A program made the position numbers and the translations under genes. DNA of 64,000 bases from Azoarcus sp. KH32C (GTDB lineage Bacteria; Pseudomonadota; Gammaproteobacteria; Burkholderiales; Rhodocyclaceae): contig NC_020516.1 in NCBI RefSeq assembly GCF_000349945.1, positions 4,898,001 through 4,962,000 of the forward strand, in the 5' to 3' direction. Below the pieces are notes generated by a model. That model was not told the origin of the DNA. It was given only the letters and a program-made list of their open reading frames with translations, and made no database searches. Within the stretch, counting starts at the first letter, position 1. Each line of letters starts with the position of its first letter. This document shows, piece after piece, positions 8,672 to 17,187 of the stretch.

Positions 8672-8844
8672 GTCGATACTCCTCGATTAACGGTTGGTCG
8701 ATCAGGGGGCGTTCCAATCGTGCCCCTGAGCAAATAACGCGCGGGCGGTCGGGGAGATATCGGCCGGAATGTAAGGCCCGATGACTTTGTATCAGGCGTG
8801 AGACATGTCGCGGCGGGCGCCGGAGCGCCGCGCCGCCTCTGAGC

Positions 8845-9372
8845 CTAGTTCGAGGCGATCACGCCGCAGGCGACGCGCGCGCCGGAGTTGCCGGTGGGCT
8901 GGGTCGTGAAGTCGTCCGGCGCCGCATGGACGATGACCGCGCGGCCGACGATGTTGCCGTTGCCCTTGGAGGTGAGCGACAAGCCGTCGACGGTGGTGCT
9001 GAGCTTGGCGTTGCCGGCGGCGTCGGCGACGAGCATCGGCAGGTCGCCCGCGTGGTGTTCGGGCTTGCCAGGCTGGCCGTGCGGCATCCCCGTCGGGTTG
9101 AAGTGGCCGCCCGCGCTGGTCGCGTCGGGCGCCGAGCAGTCGCCCTTCTCGTGGATGTGGAAGCCGTGGCCGCCCGGAGCGAGCCCGCCGAGGCGCGCTT
9201 CGACGATCACGCCGCCGTCGATTTCGGTGAAGCGGACCTGGCCGGTCGCGGTATTGCCTTTCGTGGGCGCGAGCGGAACGTCGATCGCGACGGGGCCCTT
9301 GGTCGCCACACCGTTGCAGGCGGCGAGCAGGACAGAGGCGAGGAGCAGCGGGGTCAGGGAGCGAGGGGTCAT
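8845..9372 (-). CDS. sodC: Cu,Zn superoxide dismutase, lipoprotein
   Basis: A 175-residue periplasmic enzyme that converts superoxide to oxygen and peroxide. The N-terminus is a lipoprotein signal with lipobox LLAAC (Cys near residue 19), so it is probably membrane-anchored. Copper/zinc ligands are seen in GFHIHEKGDC, GGHFNPTG and HHAGDLPML, and the C-terminal GARVACGVI supplies the disulfide Cys and catalytic Arg. The start is placed at MTPRSLTPLL, where the signal peptide begins. The upstream frame is Arg-rich and not coding-like. Confidence 0.95.
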   Translation of the reverse strand: MTPRSLTPLLLASVLLAACNGVATKGPVAIDVPLAPTKGNTATGQVRFTEIDGGVIVEARLGGLAPGGHGFHIHEKGDCSAPDATSAGGHFNPTGMPHGQPGKPEHHAGDLPMLVADAAGNAKLSTTVDGLSLTSKGNGNIVGRAVIVHAAPDDFTTQPTGNSGARVACGVIASN

Positions 9373-9517
9373 CGTTGTGCGTCCTTTGTCGAGTGGAAGC
9401 AACAGCCGCAACAGCCGCGAGAGGCGGCGCGGATGCGCCGTCCCGCGACTTGATGATGGCCTATGCCGTTGAGGATTGGAAGCGCACCACGACACGCAAG
9501 GGCGCACGCCAGGGATG

Positions 9518-10021
9518 TCAACGTGACAATGCGCTCGTCGTGACGCGCTGCGGCGGCTGCGGCACGAAGACGAAATGCGGCGTCGGGATGGGCTCGCCGG
9601 GGGCAAGGGCGACCGGAGCAGGCTCGCCCGCCGGCCCGAGGGCACGCAGGTAGCGATAGACGGCGACCAGATCGGCCTCGCTCATCGCGCGCAGCGACGA
9701 CCAGGGCATCGGCGGACGGCCTTCGCGCCGAACGCGCTCGAGCCAACCGGCTTCGTCGAGGCCCGCAGCGACGAGACGGAGGTTGGACGGATAGGTCACG
9801 CCCCAGGGCCCGGCGAAGCCGACGGCCGAGCCGGTGAGGCGCTCGGCTTCGGGCACCTTGCCGTCGCGCGGGATGTAGCCGTCGGTGTGACAGTCGTTGC
9901 AGCCGGCGACGCTGGCGAGGTAGCGACCGCGTGCGACCGGGTCGGTGGCATCGTCCGCCGCAAGAACGTTGGCAGTGGCGGCGGCGAGGAGGATCAGCGG
10001 AAGGACGATCTGGCGTTTCAT
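9518..10021 (-). CDS. monoheme c-type cytochrome, periplasmic
   Basis: This 167-residue protein has a Sec signal peptide (cleavage near residue 21, VLAADD) and one haem motif, CNDCH at residues 41-45. GRPPMPWSSLRAM likely supplies the axial Met. The fold resembles the class-I cytochrome subunits that accept electrons from membrane alcohol or sugar dehydrogenases. The C-terminal 40 residues are Pro-rich. It follows the two E1 dehydrogenase genes on the same strand across a 107-base gap holding a CTTAAG palindrome. Whether it works with them is unknown. Confidence 0.85.
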   Translation of the reverse strand: MKRQIVLPLILLAAATANVLAADDATDPVARGRYLASVAGCNDCHTDGYIPRDGKVPEAERLTGSAVGFAGPWGVTYPSNLRLVAAGLDEAGWLERVRREGRPPMPWSSLRAMSEADLVAVYRYLRALGPAGEPAPVALAPGEPIPTPHFVFVPQPPQRVTTSALSR

Positions 10022-10081
10022 GATTGCTCCAGGGAGTGGTGACGACGGCCATCGCAGCCTAGGCAGGCGGCTGCGCCGCCG

Positions 10082-10091
10082 CTCTTAAGAG
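10082..10091. promoter_or_regulatory. CTTAAG-centred palindrome upstream of the cytochrome gene
   Basis: CTCTTAAGAG is a perfect 10-base palindrome in the gap between the E1-beta and cytochrome genes. A related CGCTTAAGGG followed by ACTCTTAGGA lies at 12160-12179, upstream of E1-alpha. Shared sites before both transcription units could be a regulator's operator. This is a pattern observation without known family support. Confidence 0.3.
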
Positions 10092-10128
10092 TTCGCTCGC
10101 GAAATCCTAAAAAAGTGTTAAATCCGCC

Positions 10129-11100
10129 TCATGCGTACTCGCCTTCGGCGACGAGCGCGTGCGCCGTGGCGGCGATCGCTTCGGCCTGCGGCACGAAAGC
10201 CTGTTCCAGCGGCCAGGATGAGGGTGCCGGGACGTCCGGGCCGGTCAGGCGGCGGACGGTCGCCTTCAGGCTGCCGAAGGCGTGCTCGGCGACGAGCGCC
10301 GCGACTTCGGCGCCGACGCCGCACAGGCGGCTCGCCTCATGCACGACGAGCACGCGGCCGGTCTTCCTCGCGGAGGCGAGGATCGCGGCCTCGTCGAGGG
10401 GCTTCAGCGAGCGCAGGTCGAGTACTTCGGCCGAGATGCCCTGCGGTGCGAGCGCGTCGGCCGCCGCGGCGCAGTGCAGCGCGGTCTTGGCGTAGCTGAC
10501 GAGGGTCACGTCGCGGCCTTCGCGCAGCGTTGCGGCACGGCCGAGCGGCACGACATGCTCGCCTTCGGGCACTTCACCGGCCTGATAGCCAAGCGCGAGG
10601 TCCATGAAGAAGAGCACCGGATTGTCGTCGCGGATCGCGGCTTTCAGCAGGCCCTTGAAGTCGGCGGCCGAGGACGGCATCACGACCTTGAGGCCGGGGC
10701 TGTGCACGAACCAGGCTTCGAGGTTGTGGTTGTGCTGCGCGCCGACGGTCCAGCCGGCGCCCGTCATCGCGAGCACGACCATCGGGAACTTGAACTGGCC
10801 GCCCGAGAGGTAGCGGAGCTTGCCGGCGCTATTGACGATCTCGTCCATCGCGAAGCACAGGAAAGGGGCGAAAAGGAGGTCGACGATCGGCCGCAGGCCG
10901 CTTGCCGCAGCCCCGGCAGCGGTGCCGGCGATGATGCCTTCGGCGAGCGGCGTGTTCCTGACGCGCGCGGCGCCGAATTCGGCGACGAGGTTGGCGCGCT
11001 TGGTCGCGACGCCTTCGCCGAACATCAGCACGGCGGGATCGCGGCGCATTTCCTCGGCGAGCGCCTGGGTGATGGCTTCGTTGACGGTAATCACGGACAT
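10129..11100 (-). CDS. TPP-dependent 2-oxoacid/acetoin dehydrogenase E1, beta subunit
   Basis: A 323-residue E1-beta (transketolase pyrimidine-binding and C-terminal domains) of the AcoB/PdhB type. The motif FGEGVATKRAN near residue 27, the RNTPLAEGIIAG stretch (Glu activating TPP) near 48 and the LDLRSLKPLD segment near 225 are typical. It pairs with the alpha subunit 12 bases upstream and has a good AGGAGA ribosome site. No E2 lipoyl transferase or E3 gene lies nearby, so either the partners are elsewhere or the enzyme passes electrons differently. The substrate (acetoin, pyruvate or a branched oxoacid) cannot be read from sequence. Confidence 0.85.
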   Translation of the reverse strand: MSVITVNEAITQALAEEMRRDPAVLMFGEGVATKRANLVAEFGAARVRNTPLAEGIIAGTAAGAAASGLRPIVDLLFAPFLCFAMDEIVNSAGKLRYLSGGQFKFPMVVLAMTGAGWTVGAQHNHNLEAWFVHSPGLKVVMPSSAADFKGLLKAAIRDDNPVLFFMDLALGYQAGEVPEGEHVVPLGRAATLREGRDVTLVSYAKTALHCAAAADALAPQGISAEVLDLRSLKPLDEAAILASARKTGRVLVVHEASRLCGVGAEVAALVAEHAFGSLKATVRRLTGPDVPAPSSWPLEQAFVPQAEAIAATAHALVAEGEYA

Positions 11101-11112
11101 GGCGGGCTTCTC

Positions 11113-12078
11113 CTAGGCGTAGACGTCGGCGACGAGTTCAGACAGTTCGGGGTAAGGCGAGGCGTTCGCGAAGGCGACGGCTTCGTCGATCGCGGCCTGC
11201 ACGCGGGCGCGGATCTGTGCGAGGCGGCCGTCGCCGAGGCGACCCGCCGCACGCAGCCGGTTCGCGAGCAGTTCGATGGGGTCGCGGGCGCGCCATGCGG
11301 CAAGCTCGGCCGGATCGACGTAGGCCTGGTCATCGGGCTCGAAATGGCCGCGCGTGCGATAAGTCAGCGTTTCGAGGAAGGCAGGCTCGCCGGTTTCGCG
11401 GATGCGGGCGACGAGACGCGTGGCCGCGGCGTGCACGGCTTCGACGTCGTTACCGTCGACGGTCTCGGCGACGAGGCCGTGGGACGCCGCCCAGTCGCAC
11501 ACGTGCGCCATCGGCATCGTGTCGCGCCGGCGGACGAAGGCCTGCCATTCGTTGTTCTCGCAGACGTAGAGGATCGGCAGCTTCCACACGACGGCGAGGT
11601 TCAGCGACTCGTGGAACACGCCTTCGCAGGCCGCACCGTCGCCGAAGAAGGTCGCGACGATGCCCTCGTCGCCGGGGGTCATCGTGCGGGCGAGCGCGAC
11701 GCCGGGCGCGAGCGAGAGTTCGCCGCCGACGATGGTCGAGGTCAGCACGACGCCGAGCTCGGCGGCCGAGATGTGCAGCGAGCCGCTCTTGCCCTTGCAG
11801 TAGCCGGTGCGCTTGCCGAGCACTTCGGCGACGAGGCGCCCGGGGTCCGCGCCGCGCGCGATCAGGTGGCCGGCGCTGCGGTGGTTGGTGAGGATGCGGT
11901 CCTCGCGGGCCAGCGCGCGGACGACGCCGACCGCCGCCGCTTCCTGCCCGACCGAGGTGCAGGTGCCGGGAGAATTGCCGCCTGCGGCGATGCCGGCGAC
12001 GGCCTCCTCGTAGGCGCGGATCTGCATCATCGTCTCCAGCAATGCGAGCGGGGACGGGTCGTGTTGGACGTGTTGCAT
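11113..12078 (-). CDS. TPP-dependent 2-oxoacid/acetoin dehydrogenase E1, alpha subunit
   Basis: This 321-residue E1-alpha carries the TPP/Mg motif GDGAACEGVFHESLNLA...ENN near residues 154-186. NHRSAGHLIARG near 64 and GKSGSLHIS near 96 are also family signatures (compare AcoA and PdhA). The ATG at 12078 has TGGAGG six bases upstream. It forms a heterotetramer with the following beta subunit. The phosphorylatable serine loop seen in some homologues is present as TRGHFEPDD. The next gene upstream on this strand is a PNPOx-GAF protein that may regulate this unit. Confidence 0.85.
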   Translation of the reverse strand: MQHVQHDPSPLALLETMMQIRAYEEAVAGIAAGGNSPGTCTSVGQEAAAVGVVRALAREDRILTNHRSAGHLIARGADPGRLVAEVLGKRTGYCKGKSGSLHISAAELGVVLTSTIVGGELSLAPGVALARTMTPGDEGIVATFFGDGAACEGVFHESLNLAVVWKLPILYVCENNEWQAFVRRRDTMPMAHVCDWAASHGLVAETVDGNDVEAVHAAATRLVARIRETGEPAFLETLTYRTRGHFEPDDQAYVDPAELAAWRARDPIELLANRLRAAGRLGDGRLAQIRARVQAAIDEAVAFANASPYPELSELVADVYA

Positions 12079-12212
12079 GAGTCGCCTCCATGTGTCGATG
12101 GACGGCCCGGCGGGGCCGGGCGTGCTCGCACTGTAGGCGCCCGAAAGGCGGCCGGACGGCGCTTAAGGGACTCTTAGGATTCGCTGAGGGAAGATTTAGG
12201 AAGGGGCGGAAT

Positions 12213-13574
12213 TCAGGTCCGCGCCGGGTCCGAGGCGACCTCGACGAGGCTCAGCGGCCGCGTCGTGCTGAGCTGCAGCCGCCCTCGCCCGGCCTTTTCG
12301 AGGCGCACGCAGGCGCCCCGCTCGTTGAGGCGGCGGCGCAACAGGATCAGGCGCGCTTCGAGGTTGTCGCTGAGGTCCGGCAGGCGGATGCGTGGGTCGA
12401 GGCGCAGTGCGCGATTGCTGAAGGTATTGCGCCCGGTCTCGACGTGGTCGCGCACGAGCGCCCAGAAGATCGAACCGGCCACACCCTTGATCAGGTAGTC
12501 GTCGTCGAGGAAGACACTGTCGTCGGCGGCGTAGTGGCGTACGACAACCGGGGCGCCGTCGGCGGGCCCGGCTTCGGGCTCCGGCGCCGGGGCGTCGTCG
12601 CCGACCTCGCCCGCCTGCTGCAAGGCGAGCATCGTGGCGCCGAGCTGGCCGGCAAGCGCGACGAGCGCGTCCTCGTCGTCGTAGCCGAAGCGCAGGTTTT
12701 GCGCACTCTCGACGTAGAGCACGCCAAGGAGCCGTCCGCCGGCACGGATCGGCACCGCGAGCTGGCTCGCCGATTCCGCCAGGCCAGGCAGGGGGATCTC
12801 GGTCTCGAGTGCATCGCCCAAGCCGTTCGCCGCCGCCGCGGCGCGGATCGCGCGGCCGTAGGTGTACTCGAACGTCATATAGCCGATGCGGATCGGCGTC
12901 GCCTCGCGTGCCGCCACCCCGATCACGCCCTGGCCGAGCGGGATCTCCGAGCCGACGCCGGACTGTGCGTAGCCGCGGCTCGCGATCGTATAGAGGCGCG
13001 TGCCCGAGCCATCGAGCAACAGGAGCATCGCGTGGTGGACGTCGAACTGGCTTTCGAGGCAGGCGAGCGTCTCGGTGAAGAGCTGATCGAGATCGCGGCA
13101 GGCGGACACCCGTGCGGCGGTCGCGCGCAAGGCCGCGAGGAGGTTCGCGCGCGGCGGCGGCGAGGGCGCGAGCGCAACTCCGGGGACGCGCTCGACGTCG
13201 AGCACGCGATAGATGTCGGAGCCGAGGAGGCGGAACACGCCACTCATGCCGGTGTGCGACGCGATGCCGGCGAGCTTGGCCTTCATCCGCTCGAAAAGCG
13301 GCCCCGCCGTCTCGGTGCGCAGGTAACACAGCTGCAGCCGGTAGCGCTCGGCGGTGTGCGGATGCGTGACGATGAGGCGCGCGTTGGGATTTTCGAGGAT
13401 GTTGCGCCGTGTGGTGTTGAAGAACTGGTAGGACAGCGCCACATGCTGGCCGTCGACGTATTCGGTCTGTGACAGATAAGCGACGTTGGGCGTGCCGTCG
13501 GCCGAGCAGGTCGCCATGATCGCCGGCACGACGCCTTCGAGACAGTCGCGGATCGCGTCGAGCCGCTGCGTCAT
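12213..13574 (-). CDS. PNPOx-like flavin-binding domain fused to GAF domain, probable regulator
   Basis: A 453-residue three-part protein. Residues 1-140 form a pyridoxamine-phosphate-oxidase-like split barrel (AIMATCSADGTPNVAYLS). Residues 160-315 form a GAF domain (TETLACLESQFDVHHAMLLLLD...LLGVLYVES). Residues 345-453 form an acidic then basic tail (DDDYLIKGVAGSIFWALVRD...LEARLILLRRRL) that could be winged-helix-like. No membrane segment is seen. The layout suggests a redox or small-molecule sensor for the adjacent E1 dehydrogenase genes, but this is inferred. Its ATG overlaps the stop of the second PNPOx gene upstream (ATGA), so the two are co-translated. Confidence 0.8.
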   Translation of the reverse strand: MTQRLDAIRDCLEGVVPAIMATCSADGTPNVAYLSQTEYVDGQHVALSYQFFNTTRRNILENPNARLIVTHPHTAERYRLQLCYLRTETAGPLFERMKAKLAGIASHTGMSGVFRLLGSDIYRVLDVERVPGVALAPSPPPRANLLAALRATAARVSACRDLDQLFTETLACLESQFDVHHAMLLLLDGSGTRLYTIASRGYAQSGVGSEIPLGQGVIGVAAREATPIRIGYMTFEYTYGRAIRAAAAANGLGDALETEIPLPGLAESASQLAVPIRAGGRLLGVLYVESAQNLRFGYDDEDALVALAGQLGATMLALQQAGEVGDDAPAPEPEAGPADGAPVVVRHYAADDSVFLDDDYLIKGVAGSIFWALVRDHVETGRNTFSNRALRLDPRIRLPDLSDNLEARLILLRRRLNERGACVRLEKAGRGRLQLSTTRPLSLVEVASDPART

Positions 13575-14080
13575 CGCGCCTCTCCGAGCGGAGTCCCCGC
13601 CTTCGGGCCGGGCGTCTGCGAGAAGGCGGCAGTCGGGGTGAAGCTCACGGCGACGACCTCGCCGCCGCTGCAGTCGAGCAGCGTGCGGGTGAAGAGCGGG
13701 CTGTAGCCGAGCGCGCCGAGTTCGGCGGTGAAGGCGTCACGGTAGCGTTCGATGCGTGCGAGATCGCCGTCGATCAGCGCTTCGGCGACCGCGTCCTCGC
13801 CCTTCAGTTGGACGGTGCGGTGGGTATGCGGCTCGCTGAAGACGACAGCGATGCGTCCGTTGGCGCGCAGGTCGTCGAGCACTTCGCGCGATTGCGCGAC
13901 GATGAGGAAGAGCGTGACGCGCGAACGGTCGGCGGCGACGCGGCAGCCGATCGCGCGCGTGAGGCTGGGGAGGCGCTCGGCGTTGCAGGAACCTACGCTG
14001 ATCGACACGCCGGCGGTGGCGAAGAAGGCCGCATGCTCGGCATCGATCAGCGCACCGGCGGAACGGGGATCTTCGGGCAT
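13571..14080 (-). CDS. PNPOx-superfamily flavin-binding protein
   Basis: This protein of about 169 residues has the split-barrel fold of the pyridoxamine-phosphate-oxidase superfamily, as judged from GVSISVGSCNAERLPSLTRA, TLFLIVAQSREVLDDLRAN and IAVVFSEPHTHRTVQLKGED. It is likely to bind FMN or a related cofactor; the reaction is unknown. The start is uncertain: MPEDPRSAG at 14080 is chosen, and a start 18 codons upstream adds an atypical leader. It overlaps the PNPOx-GAF gene by the ATGA junction. Two PNPOx proteins in tandem suggest a heteromeric sensor or flavin delivery. Confidence 0.75.
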   Translation of the reverse strand: MPEDPRSAGALIDAEHAAFFATAGVSISVGSCNAERLPSLTRAIGCRVAADRSRVTLFLIVAQSREVLDDLRANGRIAVVFSEPHTHRTVQLKGEDAVAEALIDGDLARIERYRDAFTAELGALGYSPLFTRTLLDCSGGEVVAVSFTPTAAFSQTPGPKAGTPLGEAR

Positions 14081-14206
14081 CGGCGCACGCTGGGTTGGGG
14101 ACCGGGCTCGCCCACTTGCATATGGGCGATGCATGCCGGTCTCACGCCGGCATTCCGGATCAGTATAGTCCCTCGCCCCGCGCGCGTGGGGCTATCTGAA
14201 AATCCT

Positions 14207-14710
14207 CTAGCCTGCGGCGAGGCGGCGGTAGGCACCGCTGTGGTAGATCAACGGCGGGCGCTCGGAAATACGGTCGAAGCGGACGACTTCGGAGATGAAC
14301 ACGAGGTGGTCGCCGCCCGGGTGGCGCGTCGTGTTGCGGCATTCGAAGCGCGCGCAGCAGTCCTTCAGGAGCGGCACGCCGTAGAGGCCGTCATCGATGT
14401 CGATACCGGCGAACTTGTCGTCCGAGCGCGTCGCGAAGAGCTGCGACAGGTGTTGCTGATCTTCCGCGAGCACGTTCACGGCGTAGTATTCGCAGGCTTC
14501 GAACACCGGCAGGCTCGCGAGGTGGCGCGACAGGCTCCACACGATGAGCGGCGGATCGAGCGACACGGAGTTAAAGGAATTGACCGTCAGGCCGATCGCC
14601 TCGCCATTGGGCGCGCGCGTGGTGACGACCGCGATGCCGGTGGCGAACATGCCGAGGGCGTCGCGAAAGGCGCGGGTGAAGTCCTGGTGGGAGAGGGGCG
14701 GCTGGGACAT
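14207..14710 (-). CDS. flavin reductase domain protein (HpaC-like)
   Basis: A 167-residue FMN-binding split-barrel protein of the flavin-reductase family. These reduce FMN or FAD with NAD(P)H, usually to feed a monooxygenase. FATGIAVVTTRAPNGEAIGLTVNSFNSVSLDPPLI is the diagnostic N-terminal region, and GDHLVFISEVVRF follows near the C-terminus. MSQPPLSHQ is preferred as the start; a GTG nine codons upstream is possible. No monooxygenase gene is adjacent. It is divergent from mutY and is the third split-barrel gene in a row on this strand. Confidence 0.85.
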   Translation of the reverse strand: MSQPPLSHQDFTRAFRDALGMFATGIAVVTTRAPNGEAIGLTVNSFNSVSLDPPLIVWSLSRHLASLPVFEACEYYAVNVLAEDQQHLSQLFATRSDDKFAGIDIDDGLYGVPLLKDCCARFECRNTTRHPGGDHLVFISEVVRFDRISERPPLIYHSGAYRRLAAG

Positions 14711-14831
14711 GGGCAGGTCGGGCGGCACGGCGGACACGCGGTCGGCCGACGCGGAAATGGATGGAATCGCGGATTATCGCTGCGCAAACGCCATCGGGCA
14801 ACGAATCGAGGTGCAAAAAGAGATGCAGATC

Positions 14832-15911
14832 ATGGACACGGGCAAGGATTTTGCGCTAAGGCTGAGCGAGTGGCACCGTGCGCACGGACGGCACGACCTG
14901 CCCTGGCAGAACACGCGCGACCCTTACCGCATCTGGCTCTCCGAGATCATGCTGCAGCAGACGCAGGTCGACACGGTGATCCCCTACTACGCACGTTTCC
15001 TCGCGCGCTTTCCCGACCTCGGGAGCCTCGCGGCGGCGCCCGTCGATGACGTGCTCGCGCTGTGGAGCGGGCTGGGCTACTACGCGCGTGCGCGCAACCT
15101 GCACAAGGCCGCGCAGGCGGTGATGAACGAGCACGGCGGCGAATTCCCGCGCCAGCCCGAAGCGATTGCCGAGCTGCCGGGCGTCGGGCGCTCGACCGCG
15201 GCGGCGGTCGCGGACTTCGCCTTCGGCGCGCGCGCGGCGATCCTCGACGGCAACGTGAAACGCGTGCTGTGCCGCGTCTTCGGCATCGACGGCTTTCCAG
15301 GAGAGCGCGCAGTCGAGCAGCAGTTGTGGGCGCTCGCGGAGGAGTTGCTGCCGCAACGCGACGTCGGAACCTACATCCAGGCGCAAATGGACTTGGGCGC
15401 GACGGTGTGCACGCGGGGTCGCGCAGCCTGCGAGCGCTGCCCGATGGCGGACATCTGTGTGGCGCGGCGCGAAGACCGTGTCGGCGAGCTCCCGGCGGCC
15501 CGCCCGCGCAAGGCCGCGCCGCAGCGCCAGGTACGGGTCGCGGTGATCCACGCCGAGGGCCGCGTGCTGCTCGAACGGCGCCCGCCCGCGGGCATCTGGG
15601 GCGGCCTGCTGGCGCTGCCGGAGATTCCGGACGGCGAAGCGGACGCGGCTCGTTGGCTTGGTGCGCGCTTCGGCCTCGCGGCGCGCGATGCGATCACGCT
15701 CGCACCCTTCAACCACAGCTTCACGCATTTCCGGCTCGAGATCACGCCGATCCGCCTCGACGTCGGCGACGCCGGGCACGCAGTGGCCGACGCGGACCAC
15801 CGCTGGCTCGCGCTCGGCGAACGGGACGAGGCCGGGCTGCCGACGCCGGTGCGGCGCATCCTCGACGCGCTCGCGGACGGGAATCTGGAAGGGGATCTCT
15901 TCAGCCGCTGA
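14832..15911 (+). CDS. mutY: A/G-specific adenine DNA glycosylase
   Basis: This enzyme excises adenine mispaired with 8-oxoguanine. The model has 359 residues. The HhH-GPD core includes IMLQQTQVDTVIPYY (catalytic Glu region near residue 34), LPGVGRSTAAAVADFA and the Asp in ILDGNVKRV. The [4Fe-4S] loop is complete, with Cys spaced 6-2-5 in CTRGRAACERCPMADIC. The C-terminal NUDIX-like domain (VLLERRPPAGIWGGLLALPE) recognises 8-oxoG. The start at 14832 has GAG at good distance; an ATG three codons upstream is an alternative. It ends 23 bases from the convergent LON-domain gene. Confidence 0.95.
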   Translation: MDTGKDFALRLSEWHRAHGRHDLPWQNTRDPYRIWLSEIMLQQTQVDTVIPYYARFLARFPDLGSLAAAPVDDVLALWSGLGYYARARNLHKAAQAVMNEHGGEFPRQPEAIAELPGVGRSTAAAVADFAFGARAAILDGNVKRVLCRVFGIDGFPGERAVEQQLWALAEELLPQRDVGTYIQAQMDLGATVCTRGRAACERCPMADICVARREDRVGELPAARPRKAAPQRQVRVAVIHAEGRVLLERRPPAGIWGGLLALPEIPDGEADAARWLGARFGLAARDAITLAPFNHSFTHFRLEITPIRLDVGDAGHAVADADHRWLALGERDEAGLPTPVRRILDALADGNLEGDLFSR

Positions 15912-15934
15912 CGGGCGGCCGATCTGCTACCGAA

Positions 15935-16534
15935 TCAGCCGCCGAACACGCCGCGCTGGTCGAGGTACTGGCGGATGATGTCGAGCCGGCCGAGCGTGTC
16001 GTCGTATTCGAGCAGCGCCTGCTTGGCCTTGAAGGGGATCGGCAGCAGTTCGGCGAAGCGGTTGCCGACCCACTCGGCGTCGTCGAAGTGGTGAGGCGGC
16101 GGCAGGCGCTCCTCGCCGACCTCCGCGAAAATCGCCTGCAGCAGCGCGACGAGCGGCGCGTACTCCTGGGGCAGCGGCACGGGCGCGACCTCCGCGAGCC
16201 ATTCGACCTCGCCCAGCAGCAATCCGTTGGGACCGGTTTCGGTGCGCAGGATGCGGTAGCGGCGCTCGCCGCGCGTGACGAGGTCGAGCACGCCGGTCTG
16301 CGGCATGTCCCATTCGACGATGCGCGCGCTGACGCCGACCGGATGCGGCACGGCCGGTGCGCCGACCTCGCGGCCCTCGGCGATGAGGTTCACGCCGAAC
16401 ACCAGGTCATCCTTCAGGCAGCGGCTCGCGAGATCCATGTAGCGCGCCTCGAACACGTGCAAGGGCAGCACCCCGCCGGGGAAGAGCACGGTCTGCAAGG
16501 GGAAGAGGGGCAGCAGGTCCGTCGGATCGCTCAT
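15935..16534 (-). CDS. LON peptidase N-terminal (substrate-binding) domain protein
   Basis: A 199-residue protein made of the Lon N-terminal domain alone, with no AAA or protease part. LPLFPLQTVLFPGGVLPLHVFEARY is the typical opening, and VGVSARIVEWDM and GERRYRIL follow. Stand-alone LON domains are widespread in beta- and gammaproteobacteria and are thought to bind unfolded proteins; no catalytic role is expected. Its ATG overlaps the ubiX stop (ATGA), so it is translationally coupled to ubiX. Confidence 0.88.
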   Translation of the reverse strand: MSDPTDLLPLFPLQTVLFPGGVLPLHVFEARYMDLASRCLKDDLVFGVNLIAEGREVGAPAVPHPVGVSARIVEWDMPQTGVLDLVTRGERRYRILRTETGPNGLLLGEVEWLAEVAPVPLPQEYAPLVALLQAIFAEVGEERLPPPHHFDDAEWVGNRFAELLPIPFKAKQALLEYDDTLGRLDIIRQYLDQRGVFGG

Positions 16535-17169
16535 GATTGCCCTTCGATGTCCGCCTCGCCCCAGCGCTGCATCAGCCGGTGCGGCACGCGGATCTGGTCG
16601 AGCACGCGTGCGACGACGAAATCGACGAGGTCCTCGACGGTCTGCGGATGGTTGTAGAAGCCGGGGCTCGGCGGCAGGATCACGACGCCCAGGCGCGCGA
16701 GCTTGAGCATGTTCTCGAGGTGGATCGGCGAGAACGGCGTCTCGCGCGGCACGAGCACGAGCTTGCGCCCTTCCTTGATCGCGACGTCGGCGGCGCGCTC
16801 GATGAGGTTCTGGCTGAGTCCCGCGGCGACCGCCGCGAGCGTGCCCATCGTGCAGGGGCACACGACCATCGCGTCGGCCGGGTTCGAGCCGGACGCGAGC
16901 GGCGCGAACCATTCCTCGCGGCCGAAGACGCGCAACTGCCCGGGTGGTGCCGCGAAACGCTCCGACAGCGCCGCCTCGACCTCGGCCGGCCGCGACGGCA
17001 GCTCGAGGTTCATCTCCTGCCGCGCGACGATCTGCGCGACCTGCGAATACAGCAGCCACACCTTGCATCCGGCCGCGAGCAGGCATTCGACGAGCCGCAG
17101 CCCGTAGGGCATGCCCGAGGCGCCGGTGAAGGCGACAGCGACGGTCTGGGGCGGGAGGGAGGCGGTCAT
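16531..17169 (-). CDS. ubiX: flavin prenyltransferase UbiX
   Basis: This 212-residue enzyme prenylates FMN with dimethylallyl phosphate to make prenylated FMN, the cofactor of UbiD-type decarboxylases used for ubiquinone synthesis and for aromatic acid metabolism. AFTGASGMPYGLRLVE is the flavin-binding motif. CPCTMGTLAAVAAGLSQNLIERAADV and the basic PRETPFSPIHLENM segment complete the active site. Start at MTASLPP; a few codons earlier is possible. No ubiD gene is in the window. It is followed on the same strand by the LON-domain gene. Confidence 0.93.
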   Translation of the reverse strand: MTASLPPQTVAVAFTGASGMPYGLRLVECLLAAGCKVWLLYSQVAQIVARQEMNLELPSRPAEVEAALSERFAAPPGQLRVFGREEWFAPLASGSNPADAMVVCPCTMGTLAAVAAGLSQNLIERAADVAIKEGRKLVLVPRETPFSPIHLENMLKLARLGVVILPPSPGFYNHPQTVEDLVDFVVARVLDQIRVPHRLMQRWGEADIEGQS

Positions 17170-17187
17170 CGGATACTTAGATCTCAA

